64,000 nucleotides of DNA from NCBI RefSeq assembly GCF_001854605.1, contig NZ_MKJU01000025.1:558378-622377 (forward strand). The letters are read 5' to 3'. This document shows positions 20,231 to 28,863 of the stretch, in pieces. The DNA is from Pseudoalteromonas amylolytica. GTDB taxonomy: Bacteria > Pseudomonadota > Gammaproteobacteria > Enterobacterales > Alteromonadaceae. A program made the position numbers and the translations under genes. Every line of letters starts with the position of its first letter. Position 1 is the stretch's first letter. The notes beneath the pieces were generated by a model. It was given only the letters and a program-made list of their open reading frames with translations, ran no database searches and was not told where the DNA came from.

Positions 20231-21301
20231 TTGAAATGGCAAGCACTGGTCGATAATCGACAACGTTTTTTTTGGGTTTTGCAAATAGCTGGCTGGTTGG
20301 GTTATGCACTAGTTAACTATATAGGCTCAAAAGTATTTGAAATGCGCGATATTTACGTGTTTGTTATCGTGCTGAATGCTTATGCAGGCTGTTTAATGAC
20401 AGTACCATTGCGATATTTGTATCGCAAAATATGGAATGCCTCACCATGGGTGTTGATACTTGTAGTATTTGGTGCTTCTTACGTAACAGGCACGTTATGG
20501 GCGGTTGTTCAAAAGTTTAATCTTTGGGAGATATATCGACATGGTTACCGTCCTGAAGAGTGGTTTTATTATCTTCAGCAGGGGTTAGATTCAGTTTACA
20601 TTGTACTGTGTTGGAGTGGCCTGTATTTCGGTATTAAATATTACCAGTTGCTACAAAGTGAGCGTCAAAAAGCGCTAAAAGCGAATACTATGGCGCATGA
20701 AGCACAATTGAAGATGCTACGTTACCAGCTAAATCCTCACTTTTTATTTAACACGCTCAATGCGATTTCTACCTTGATTTTGGTCGAAGAGAATAAGGAT
20801 GCAAACCTGATGGTCGCAAGGTTAAGCGACTTTTTACGTTATACCCTTAATACCGATCCGATCAAGAAAGTTGCGCTTGAACAAGAGCTACATGCTCTAC
20901 AGTTGTATCTTGAAATTGAGAAGGTTCGTTTTGATGAGCGTCTGTCAATTGACATCGATGTCAGTGAAGAAGCAAAGCAAGCAATGGTACCGAGTTTGAT
21001 TCTACAGCCCATTATCGAAAATTCTATTAAATATGCCATTGCCCATTTAGCAGAAGGCGGTAAGCTAGAGATCAAAGCTCAAGTTTTCGCCAATGAGCTG
21101 TTGCTAGAGGTAGGAGACAACGGTCCCGGCGCCGAATTAGATAATGGACAGCTTAAAAATGCCCAAGGTGTGGGTATTGCAAACACCATCGATAGACTAA
21201 AAACACTTTACGAAAATAATTATTCATTTGTGTTGTCACATAATGAACCAAATGGTTTAAAAGTGAATATTCGTGTTCCTTTTGAAAAGGCTAAGAAGTA
21301 A
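20231..21301 (+). CDS. LytS/YehU-type sensor histidine kinase
   Basis: 356 residues. Four or so N-terminal membrane segments without a large periplasmic loop are followed by the His_kinase domain, with H170 in QLNPHFLFNTLNAIST, and a short ATPase domain (ILQPIIENSIKYA, VGDNGPGA). The start is TTG at 20231, with GAGGAG twelve bases upstream; no ATG is available in frame. It overlaps the regulator gene by one base (TAATG), so the two form a translationally coupled two-component system. The signal is unknown. Confidence 0.92.
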   Translation: MKWQALVDNRQRFFWVLQIAGWLGYALVNYIGSKVFEMRDIYVFVIVLNAYAGCLMTVPLRYLYRKIWNASPWVLILVVFGASYVTGTLWAVVQKFNLWEIYRHGYRPEEWFYYLQQGLDSVYIVLCWSGLYFGIKYYQLLQSERQKALKANTMAHEAQLKMLRYQLNPHFLFNTLNAISTLILVEENKDANLMVARLSDFLRYTLNTDPIKKVALEQELHALQLYLEIEKVRFDERLSIDIDVSEEAKQAMVPSLILQPIIENSIKYAIAHLAEGGKLEIKAQVFANELLLEVGDNGPGAELDNGQLKNAQGVGIANTIDRLKTLYENNYSFVLSHNEPNGLKVNIRVPFEKAKK

Positions 21302-22125
21302 TGAGCAAAATAAAAGCATTAATTGTCGACGATGAGCCCTTGGCAAGAAAAGGCCTAGCAGTGCGCTTACAGTCATTTTCGCAAATTGAAGTCGTAGAGT
21401 TATGCAGTGGTGGGCAACAAGCAATCGATGTGTGTCAGTCGCAAGATATAGATTTAGTTTTCTTAGATATTCAAATGCCAGGCATGAACGGTTTCGAGGT
21501 AGCAAGAGCATTGAGCGAGAGTATAAAGCCACTCCCTGCGATTGTATTCGTGACAGCATTTGATCAATACGCTGTTCAAGCGTTTGAGATTCATGCATTG
21601 GATTACATTTTAAAACCCGTTGATGACAACAGACTAAAACAGGCGGTGGAAAAAGTGCAAAGTTATTTAAAAACACAACAAGACAACGTGCATAAGAAAA
21701 AGCTGGCTAGCTTCGTGGCAGGTATTACAGGAAACAACTGCGAAGAGATTTTAAAGAAGCTCGCAACTGGTGATACATTAGTCGATAAAAAATACCCAGA
21801 GTCACTTGCTGTAAAAGAGCAGGGCGAAATTATTCGCGTGTCGACAGCAACAATTCAGTGGATTGATGCCGCGGGCGATTATATGTGCTTGCATTGCAGT
21901 GACGGTCAAACGCACATTTTACGTAAAACGATGAAAGAGTTAGAACAAGAACTCGATCCAGCTCTGTTTGTTCGCGTTCATCGCTCGGCAATTGTTAACA
22001 CAAAGCAGATCAGCAAACTGGTGACGCAAAGCAGTGGCGAATATTTGTTAGTGCTAGAAAATGGACAAGAACTTAAAGTGAGCCGCAGTTACCGAGATAA
22101 AGTTAAGGCTGCGTTGGCAAGCTAG
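21301..22125 (+). CDS. LytTR family response regulator
   Basis: 274 residues: a receiver domain with the acidic pair DDE near residue 10 and the phospho-acceptor D56 in FLDIQMPG, a linker, and a LytTR DNA-binding domain from about 170. It is the partner of the kinase that overlaps it. The layout resembles BtsSR/YpdAB of E. coli, which sense pyruvate, and AlgZR of Pseudomonas. The genomic target is not evident. Confidence 0.93.
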   Translation: MSKIKALIVDDEPLARKGLAVRLQSFSQIEVVELCSGGQQAIDVCQSQDIDLVFLDIQMPGMNGFEVARALSESIKPLPAIVFVTAFDQYAVQAFEIHALDYILKPVDDNRLKQAVEKVQSYLKTQQDNVHKKKLASFVAGITGNNCEEILKKLATGDTLVDKKYPESLAVKEQGEIIRVSTATIQWIDAAGDYMCLHCSDGQTHILRKTMKELEQELDPALFVRVHRSAIVNTKQISKLVTQSSGEYLLVLENGQELKVSRSYRDKVKAALAS

Positions 22126-22295
22126 TACAGGGTACTTGAGCAAACATTCGTTTAGTTGTGTACGCTATTTGGTAATTTATACTCGTCAAAACGCTGTGTT
22201 ATTCGGTGGCGGCGATAGTTGTGACTTTTAATTTTATTTAGCGAATGTGAATGGTTTTGCTGTTTTCTTATTTATGCGTGAGTCTGGTTTTTGCT

Positions 22296-22326
22296 CTAAA
22301 AAATAGGGCAGCTTAAAAGCCGCCCC
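22296..22326 (-). terminator. Probable terminator of pykA
   Basis: GGGCAGC (22306-22312) pairs with GCCGCCC (22319-22325) with one mismatch. Read on the minus strand, the hairpin is followed by TTTTTT. It lies 15 bases past the pykA stop. Confidence 0.75.
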
Positions 22327-22341
22327 AAATAAAAATACCAG

Positions 22342-23775
22342 TTATACGGTGACAATCTTCATGGTGTTGGTAGCACCAATCGTTTCCATCGCATCACCGT
22401 GTGTCAGAATGACGGTATCGCCTTTTGCAAGAGAGCCGGCCTCAACAAGTGTGTTCAGCGCATCACGTACCATGGTTTGATCTGAGCACTTTGTTGAGTC
22501 GAAGAATACAGGATATACACCGCGATAAAGCGCAGTCTGGCCCAATGTACTTTTATGTCTAGATAGAGAGTAAATGGGTAAGCCAGAACTGATACGTGAC
22601 ATTAACTTGGCTGTTTTACCAGATTCGGTCAATGCAACGATAGCCTTTACACAGTCCAGATGGTTGGCAGCATACATAGCCGATAAAGCCAATGTTTCAG
22701 ATGTATCGGAGAACATGCTATCCAAACGGTGTTTGGAGACGTGTATTTCTGGTTGAGACTCAGCACCAAGACACACGCGAGCCATTGTTGCTACGGTTTC
22801 TTCTGGGTAATCACCAGCAGCGGTTTCAGCTGAGAGCATAACTGCGTCAGTACCGTCTAATACAGCGTTGGCAACGTCCATAACCTCTGCTCGTGTAGGC
22901 ATCGGATTGTCTATCATCGATTCCATCATTTGCGTGGCAGTGACTACGGTACGGTTTAATGAGCGAGCACGTCGAATGATCAGCTTCTGCTTGCCCACTA
23001 ATGCTGCATCGCCAATTTCAACACCCAAGTCGCCACGCGCAACCATGACAGCATCTGAAGCTAAGATAATATCGTCTACGGCTTCTTGAGTTTCTACTGC
23101 TTCTGCGCGTTCAATTTTAGCAAGTAGTTGCGCGTTTGAACCTGCCTTTTCAGCTAAAGAGCGTACATAACGCATATCATCACCACTACGAGGGAAAGAT
23201 ACAGCAATATAGTCCACGCCGATTTCCGCAGCTGTGATTAAGTCTTCTTTATCTTTTTCTGTAAACGCTGGGGCAGTTAGACCACCACCTAGGCGATTAA
23301 TACCTTTGTTATTTGATAACACACCGCCTACGGTTACAGTAGTATGGACTAGGTGACCATCTACACTGTCAACTGCTAGCTGAATCAAGCCATCATTTAG
23401 CAACAATAAGTCACCCTTACTCACATCCTGTGGCAGCTCTTTGTAGTCAATACCTACCGATACAACAGTACCTTGGCCTTTCTCCATTTTTGCATCAAGC
23501 GTGAATTTAGCGCCAACGTCTAATGTGACTTTACCTTCTTTAAAGGTAGACACGCGGATTTTTGGACCTTGTAAATCAGCTAATATAGCAACGTGTTTAC
23601 CTAGCTTTTGTGCTATGTCACGTACTGCCTGTGCACGATCTTTATGATCCTGTGCAACACCATGGGAGAAATTCAGTCTGACCACATTGGCACCAGCTTG
23701 GATGATTTTTTCTAAATTGTTATCTCTGTCCGTTGCCGGTCCAAGTGTGGCTACGATTTTTGTGCGTCTAAGCAT
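22342..23775 (-). CDS. pykA: Pyruvate kinase, PykA type
   Basis: 477 residues. It converts phosphoenolpyruvate and ADP to pyruvate and ATP, the last step of glycolysis. [44 protein letters not shown] and TATQMMESM are pyruvate kinase hallmarks, and the N terminus follows E. coli PykA (type II) rather than PykF. I start it at ATG 23775, which has AGGAGC five bases upstream; the frame extends to 23802 without a better site. It is divergent from gnd across a region rich in palindromes. Confidence 0.95.
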   Translation of the reverse strand: MLRRTKIVATLGPATDRDNNLEKIIQAGANVVRLNFSHGVAQDHKDRAQAVRDIAQKLGKHVAILADLQGPKIRVSTFKEGKVTLDVGAKFTLDAKMEKGQGTVVSVGIDYKELPQDVSKGDLLLLNDGLIQLAVDSVDGHLVHTTVTVGGVLSNNKGINRLGGGLTAPAFTEKDKEDLITAAEIGVDYIAVSFPRSGDDMRYVRSLAEKAGSNAQLLAKIERAEAVETQEAVDDIILASDAVMVARGDLGVEIGDAALVGKQKLIIRRARSLNRTVVTATQMMESMIDNPMPTRAEVMDVANAVLDGTDAVMLSAETAAGDYPEETVATMARVCLGAESQPEIHVSKHRLDSMFSDTSETLALSAMYAANHLDCVKAIVALTESGKTAKLMSRISSGLPIYSLSRHKSTLGQTALYRGVYPVFFDSTKCSDQTMVRDALNTLVEAGSLAKGDTVILTHGDAMETIGATNTMKIVTV

Positions 23776-23838
23776 CAGGAGCTCCTGTAGGCCTATGTCC
23801 ATAGGGTTATGTTATTTGTGCAAATCAGTTACAAGATC

Positions 23839-23856
23839 ACTTGTTTGCAAACAAGT
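23839..23856. promoter_or_regulatory. 18-bp perfect palindrome upstream of pykA
   Basis: ACTTGTTTGCAAACAAGT is its own reverse complement over all 18 bases. It lies 64 bases upstream of the pykA ATG, in promoter range. The form fits a dimeric helix-turn-helix repressor site; the regulator is not known to me. Confidence 0.55.
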
Positions 23857-23930
23857 CTGTATAATGAGCATATTTGCTGCAAATTAACCGCGATAATTAG
23901 AAAGATTTAACTCAAAACTCTTTTTAACAG

Positions 23931-23945
23931 CGAGATTAAATTATA
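23931..23945. promoter_or_regulatory. Weak HexR-like site
   Basis: CGAGATTAAATTATA matches 11 of 15 bases of the HexR consensus TGTAATTAAATTACA as I recall it, including the nine central bases. HexR is known to control pykA and pentose/Entner-Doudoroff genes in related bacteria. The outer half-site bases are poor, so this is tentative in an AT-rich region. Confidence 0.3.
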
Positions 23946-23965
23946 TGATCTGTATGACATCATTA

Positions 23966-23979
23966 TGACACCGGTGTCA
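23966..23979. promoter_or_regulatory. 14-bp palindromic operator, LacI-family form
   Basis: TGACACCGGTGTCA is a perfect palindrome with a central CG, the usual form of a LacI-family operator. It stands out in an AT-rich stretch between divergent pykA and gnd, about 190 bases from the pykA start and 260 from the gnd start. A sugar-responsive repressor is inferred; no regulator gene is in the window. Confidence 0.5.
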
Positions 23980-24238
23980 GTGTAGGTCAATCACTGATAT
24001 TATTGCCAAAAAGTTTACTTATGAGTGTTTTTTATGCCGCAAACGGCTAAAGTCGTTGGCAATACGTTATTATAATAAGTCGACTTCCGTCGATTGTCGC
24101 TGATTATTGCTGTGTTGATAGGTGAGATCAACAGTGTGTTGTGCAGTAGTTAGCCCTTAGCATCTAAAGGGGGCTAGGGTATAATGTTTTTGAAGTTTAT
24201 ATACTCACTATATTTGTAGTTACCGAGGAGGAAACTAA

Positions 24239-25612
24239 ATGCAAGTTGCATTAGTTGGTTTGGGTGTGATGGGTAAAAACCTCGCGCTGAATCTTATCGA
24301 AAAGGGGTTAACACTTGTTGCCTATGACACAAACCCTGACGCGGGCGCTGAGTTAATTAGTTGTGCTCAATCTTTGGGCTTAGCTGAGCGCTTACACATA
24401 GTTTCAGATCTCGGTGATATGGTACGACGCCTAGAATCACCTCGTTCGATTTTATTACTAGTACCAGCTGGTGAGTTAGTTGATCGCGTGTGCACTGATT
24501 TAATTGAGGCTGGGGTCGCCAAAGAAGATATTATTGTGGACTGTGGCAACAGTAATTATAAAGACGGAATTACACGAAAGCTGAAATATCAGAATAAGTT
24601 TGAGTTTGCCACTATGGGTATCTCAGGCGGTGCAGAAGGAGCGCGCCATGGTCCAGCCATGATGGCCAGTGGCTCAGAAGGCGGATGGGAGCGTATTGAA
24701 CCATGGTTTGAAAAAGTGGCTGCGAGCTACAACGGCGAATCTTGTTTTGCACGCGTCGGGCAATCGGCCAGTGGTCATTTCGTAAAAATGGTACACAATG
24801 GCATTGAATATGCGCTAATGCAGCTAATTGCTGAGGTGTATCAACTGCTTCGTCATGGGACTGAGCGCTCACCAAAGGAAGTTGCAGCGATATTTGAACA
24901 GTGGTCTCAAGGGTCGTTAAACAGCTATTTATTATCTATCTCAAGCCATATTTTAAGCCTTGAAACGGAACAGTCAGAGCCTTTGGTTGATTTGATTGAT
25001 AATAAAGTTGGCGCAAAAGGTACTGGACTGTGGACTGCACAGAATGCACTTGAGCTTGGTATTGCGGTACCATCATTAGTTGCCGCGGTGCAAGCCAGAC
25101 ACCTCACCAATACTATAGACACACACGCGGCCAAAGAAATGACTTATGCCAAAAAGGCAACCATAAAAGTTGACGTTGATCTTGATGAATTAAAAGACGC
25201 GTTTTACATGGCAAGCTTGCTGTGTTACCGCCAGGGTCTGGCGCTTATTAAGGGCGCATCTCGTGAACACCAATGGAAAGTTGACTTAGCTAAAACGCTG
25301 CAAACTTGGAGAGCTGGTTGCATTATTCGAGCTGACTACTTAGATGATATTGCACAAGGCGTTGAATTTATAGATACGTTGGAAAAAGAATCTGCCGCGC
25401 TTCGTAACGTAGCAGGGTTAGCTATGGCCAGTGGCTTGGCGTTCCCTGTGTTGTCTTCAACACAAACGTATATCGCAACATTGAGTACACCAAGTAACGG
25501 TCACCTAGTTCAGGCTCAGCGTGACTACTTTGGTGAGCACGGTATCAAGACTCATAGTGGTGAGACATGCCATATAACCGATCTAGTAGAGTTAGAATCG
25601 AAAGTACGTTGA
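24239..25612 (+). CDS. gnd: 6-phosphogluconate dehydrogenase, decarboxylating
   Basis: 457 residues. It oxidises 6-phosphogluconate to ribulose 5-phosphate and CO2 with NADP in the pentose phosphate pathway. It has the N-terminal Rossmann motif VGLGVMGKNLALNL, the catalytic region GHFVKMVHNGIEYALMQLI (Lys and Glu present), KGTGLWTAQNALELG and the C-terminal LVQAQRDYFG. After YFG it departs from the E. coli tail. GAGGAGG lies before the ATG. It is divergent from pykA and ends at a terminator shared with ansA. Confidence 0.95.
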   Translation: MQVALVGLGVMGKNLALNLIEKGLTLVAYDTNPDAGAELISCAQSLGLAERLHIVSDLGDMVRRLESPRSILLLVPAGELVDRVCTDLIEAGVAKEDIIVDCGNSNYKDGITRKLKYQNKFEFATMGISGGAEGARHGPAMMASGSEGGWERIEPWFEKVAASYNGESCFARVGQSASGHFVKMVHNGIEYALMQLIAEVYQLLRHGTERSPKEVAAIFEQWSQGSLNSYLLSISSHILSLETEQSEPLVDLIDNKVGAKGTGLWTAQNALELGIAVPSLVAAVQARHLTNTIDTHAAKEMTYAKKATIKVDVDLDELKDAFYMASLLCYRQGLALIKGASREHQWKVDLAKTLQTWRAGCIIRADYLDDIAQGVEFIDTLEKESAALRNVAGLAMASGLAFPVLSSTQTYIATLSTPSNGHLVQAQRDYFGEHGIKTHSGETCHITDLVELESKVR

Positions 25613-25630
25613 TTCGATGCTATAAATGAT

Positions 25631-25657
25631 AAAAGCCGGTATTTAGCCGGCTTTTTT
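25631..25657. terminator. Intrinsic terminator shared by gnd and ansA
   Basis: AAGCCGG/CCGGCTT with a seven-base loop, an A tract before and T tract after, between convergent genes. It ends three bases before the ansA stop. Confidence 0.88.
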
Positions 25658-25659
25658 GT

Positions 25660-26670
25660 TTAGCGAGTGAGTTCGCCACGCAAGTTGTCTTGCATCAAAT
25701 GCCTTACTGTTTCAAGTTCTAGGTTTTGGCTGAACAAATAATGCAGTTTTGCAATACAAGCCTCAAGTGTCATATCATAGCCACTGAGTACACCGCTATT
25801 GAGTAACGCATTACCTGTTGCGTAGCCACCCATATTTACTTGCCCTTGAATACATTGCGTGAGGTTAATTATAACGACACCACGTTCACTGGCGGCTTTC
25901 AGTGCAGCCAAGAACTCACCTTGTTGGGGAGCATTGCCAACTCCAAAGCTGAGTAAGATCAGCGCCTTGATATTGCTATTGATAACACTGTTTATGATTT
26001 CGATGCTGATCCCTGGATACAGGTATAAAATACCAATCGGTTGTTGAACAACAGGCGTGATCTGTAAAGCTTGGTCAACATAGGGACTCAATTTACCTTC
26101 TTTGAGCTGAATATTAATACCTGACTGTGCCAACGGCTGAAGGTTCGGTGAGGCAAATGCGTCAAAGCCATCTGCGTGAGCTTTGGTTGCTCGGTTACCA
26201 CGAAATAGCTTATTGTTGAAAAATAAACTGACCTCGGCAATCGGGTAATTGGCAGCCAAGTACATAGCGTTTAGCAGATTGACTTGGCCATCAGAGCGCA
26301 ATTGTGACAGCGGGATCTGTGAACCCGTTACAATCACGGGCTTGGTCAGGTTTTCAAACATAAAAGATAGCGCTGACGCTGTATATGCCATGGTATCTGT
26401 ACCATGCAGAACAACAAAGCCATCGTATTGTTCATATTTTTCCTGAATATCGTCGGCTATCATCTGCCAATGCAATGGTGACATGTCTGATGAGTCTATC
26501 AGCGGACAATATTCATGGATATCAAACAGGGGCATTTCTTCGCGGGTGAACTCTGCATTGTTCTTTACGGTTTCCGTCAAATAGCCTTCAGCAGGAATAT
26601 AGCCACGACTAGATTGTTTCATACCTATAGTACCGCCAGTGTAAGCGATATATATTTTTTTTCTTTTCAT
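25660..26670 (-). CDS. ansA: L-asparaginase, type I (cytoplasmic)
   Basis: 336 residues. It hydrolyses asparagine to aspartate and ammonia. Both active-site threonine motifs are present: YTGGTIGMKQS and HGTDTMAYTASAL. No signal peptide is seen, as expected for the type I enzyme. The N terminus KRKKIYIAYTGGTIG aligns with E. coli AnsA, supporting ATG 26670. It follows sppA on the same strand, as in E. coli, but the terminator of sppA ends directly at this ATG, leaving no room for a ribosome site. Confidence 0.94.
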   Translation of the reverse strand: MKRKKIYIAYTGGTIGMKQSSRGYIPAEGYLTETVKNNAEFTREEMPLFDIHEYCPLIDSSDMSPLHWQMIADDIQEKYEQYDGFVVLHGTDTMAYTASALSFMFENLTKPVIVTGSQIPLSQLRSDGQVNLLNAMYLAANYPIAEVSLFFNNKLFRGNRATKAHADGFDAFASPNLQPLAQSGINIQLKEGKLSPYVDQALQITPVVQQPIGILYLYPGISIEIINSVINSNIKALILLSFGVGNAPQQGEFLAALKAASERGVVIINLTQCIQGQVNMGGYATGNALLNSGVLSGYDMTLEACIAKLHYLFSQNLELETVRHLMQDNLRGELTR

Positions 26671-26697
26671 AAAAAAGCCCAGAATAAATTCTGGGCT
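26671..26697 (-). terminator. Terminator hairpin abutting the ansA start
   Basis: On the minus strand AGCCCAGAA/TTCTGGGCT forms a 9-bp stem with a four-base loop, followed by TTTTTT and then at once the ansA ATG. The plus-strand side lacks a T tract, so it works toward ansA, after sppA. Confidence 0.88.
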
Positions 26698-26729
26698 TAG
26701 TATATCAATTGCTGACTTACTTTGGCAGT

Positions 26730-28604
26730 TTAGAAGCTTACTTCACATACTAAACAGCGTACATAAGTCCCATTGGGGTCATTAAATTGATTGAGCAGGT
26801 CAAGATTCTGTTCAACTTGAGATGTGATAGGTGATAGGTAACCACTTGCTAATTTGGCTACAGACGCATCAGGGGCTACCCCTGCAAGCGCTGATTTTAC
26901 CGTAGCTGAACCCAAGAACTCACGAATTAGCTGCTCTTTCTCAGATAACTCTTGCTCAATTGTTATCACTTCATAGAAGTCTAAGTTTGCAAGCTTTGCT
27001 GCGGCCTCAATGGCATCCTTTTTATAACCTAGATTATCAATAAGACCGAACTCTTTAGCTTGTGTTGCTGTCCATACGCGGCCTTGAGCAACTTTATCAA
27101 CCGCTTCTTTGGTCATATTACGTTCTTGCGCAACCAGTGAGATGAACTTGTCGTAAGAGTTCTCAACGCTAAGTTGGTAAATATCTACAAGTTGTTTATC
27201 AATTCCACGGGCGATAGACATACCGTTGAGTTCAGTTGTTGCCACCCCATCAGAGTGAATGCCCAGCTCTTTTAAGGAGTTCTCAAATGTTAGTATTGCC
27301 CCAAACACGCCAATAGACCCTGTGATTGTACTTGGTGCAGCCCAAATTTCATTCGTTGACGCTGCAATCCAGTAGCCACCAGACGCCGCTACTGAGCCCA
27401 TCGAAGCAACCACAGGTTTACCTGCCGCTTTTATCGCTAGAATTTCATTACGAATGGTTTCTGATGCAAACATACTGCCGCCGCCTGAATCTATGCGAAG
27501 CACAACAGCTTTTACCTTGTCATTTAAGCGTGCTCTTTTAAGTAGCGCAGCTGTTGAGTCGCCACCAATTTTTCCAGCTTTTTGTTTACCGTCCACGATA
27601 GCACCACGTGCAACGATAACGGCTACCTTTTCAGTTATTGGGTTTTCAAACTGCACAGGCGGCTTGATCATTTCAAGATATTCATCGAAGGAAATTTGAT
27701 TGAACGTTTTACCGCGCTTATCTAAGCCAACTAGTTCAATCAGTTCTGACTGTAGTTGCTGATCAGTTTTCAGCTCATCAACCCAACCGTTGTGCAATGC
27801 GTACTGTGCGAAGTCACCCTTAACAGCTTGTATTTTCATCTCGTAGTCATCGAGCGTTTCGTCAAAATTATCTAACCCGAAAGGTCGTGCATCAGCTATC
27901 TCTTGTTTATATTGTTGCCACAATTCACCAAGCCATAAACGGTTTGCTTCTTTTGCAGCGTCAGACATGTCGTTGCGAATTAACGGTTCAATGGCCGATT
28001 TGTATGTACCAACACGGAAAATGTGCTGAGTGACTTTCAGCTTGTCTAATGCATCTTTGAAATAAAGCGGGTAAGAGGAGAAACCGCGTATCTTTACACT
28101 ACCATAAGGGTGAAGTGAGATAGTATCGGCATGTGCGGCCAAATAATATTGTGCTTGTGAATAGTATGAGCCATGTGCGATTACTTTCTTGTCAGCGTTC
28201 TTGAACTCATCTAACGCTTGAGTTATGACTTCTAGCTTATCAAGGTGGCCACCATAGAGGTTCTCTAGGTCAAGCCAAAGCACCTGAATTCTATCATCTT
28301 TTTTGGCTCGGTTAATGACTTCTAAGACATCATCAAGCAGAATTTCGTGAGGCTCATCACCGGACTCACTGAGATCTTGAAATGCTGCGTCTAACGGGTC
28401 TATGTAGGTTAGTTCTTCAACCAGATACCCATTTAAGTTTAACCTCAATACACTATTTTCAGAGACTGTGATTTCTTCCTTATCACTAAAAATCGCGATA
28501 ATAGCGGCGACTATGATTATGAAAAAAATGATGTTTAAGACCAAACGGCGTGAAAAGTTTAAGCCGTGCCATAATGCTTTAAAAAATTTACCAATCAGAT
28601 TCAA
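26730..28604 (-). CDS. sppA: Signal peptide peptidase SppA, 67K type
   Basis: 624 residues, a duplicated-domain SppA. One N-terminal membrane anchor (about 20-40) places the catalytic domains in the periplasm, where SppA degrades cleaved signal peptides. The Ser-Lys dyad is K202 in GTYKSAIEPL, in the first half, and Ser408 in SVAASGGYW, in the second, matching the E. coli arrangement. RIDSGGGSMFAS and the oxyanion region are intact. It precedes ansA. Confidence 0.95.
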   Translation of the reverse strand: MNLIGKFFKALWHGLNFSRRLVLNIIFFIIIVAAIIAIFSDKEEITVSENSVLRLNLNGYLVEELTYIDPLDAAFQDLSESGDEPHEILLDDVLEVINRAKKDDRIQVLWLDLENLYGGHLDKLEVITQALDEFKNADKKVIAHGSYYSQAQYYLAAHADTISLHPYGSVKIRGFSSYPLYFKDALDKLKVTQHIFRVGTYKSAIEPLIRNDMSDAAKEANRLWLGELWQQYKQEIADARPFGLDNFDETLDDYEMKIQAVKGDFAQYALHNGWVDELKTDQQLQSELIELVGLDKRGKTFNQISFDEYLEMIKPPVQFENPITEKVAVIVARGAIVDGKQKAGKIGGDSTAALLKRARLNDKVKAVVLRIDSGGGSMFASETIRNEILAIKAAGKPVVASMGSVAASGGYWIAASTNEIWAAPSTITGSIGVFGAILTFENSLKELGIHSDGVATTELNGMSIARGIDKQLVDIYQLSVENSYDKFISLVAQERNMTKEAVDKVAQGRVWTATQAKEFGLIDNLGYKKDAIEAAAKLANLDFYEVITIEQELSEKEQLIREFLGSATVKSALAGVAPDASVAKLASGYLSPITSQVEQNLDLLNQFNDPNGTYVRCLVCEVSF

Positions 28605-28832
28605 AACTAATCCTCATCAGAACGAACTGCTAATTATGATATGTAAACATCATAACTCAGTTTATATTTGGTTGTTACCTCAAAAACGTAACGAAGTATT
28701 TAACAACTTTGTTTAGGCCCAAAACTGAGCTGTTTATACTTAGAAAGAGCAAGTTAGCATAGATAATCAGCCTATAAACAAAAAATTTACTTTAACCGAT
28801 GCTTGCTAAATCACAAAAAATTGTTAATGTTG

Positions 28833-28849
28833 CACAGGTTAGACCAGTT
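28833..28849. promoter_or_regulatory. FadR-like operator before fadH
   Basis: CACAGGTTAGACCAGTT carries a perfect GACCAG half-site and a degenerate partner, and resembles the E. coli FadR consensus (CTGGTC-N-GACCAG core) as I know it. It ends 14 bases before the fadH ATG, where a bound repressor would block transcription or its early steps. The match is by eye. Confidence 0.45.
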
Positions 28850-28863
28850 TGTCGGGGCAAGTA

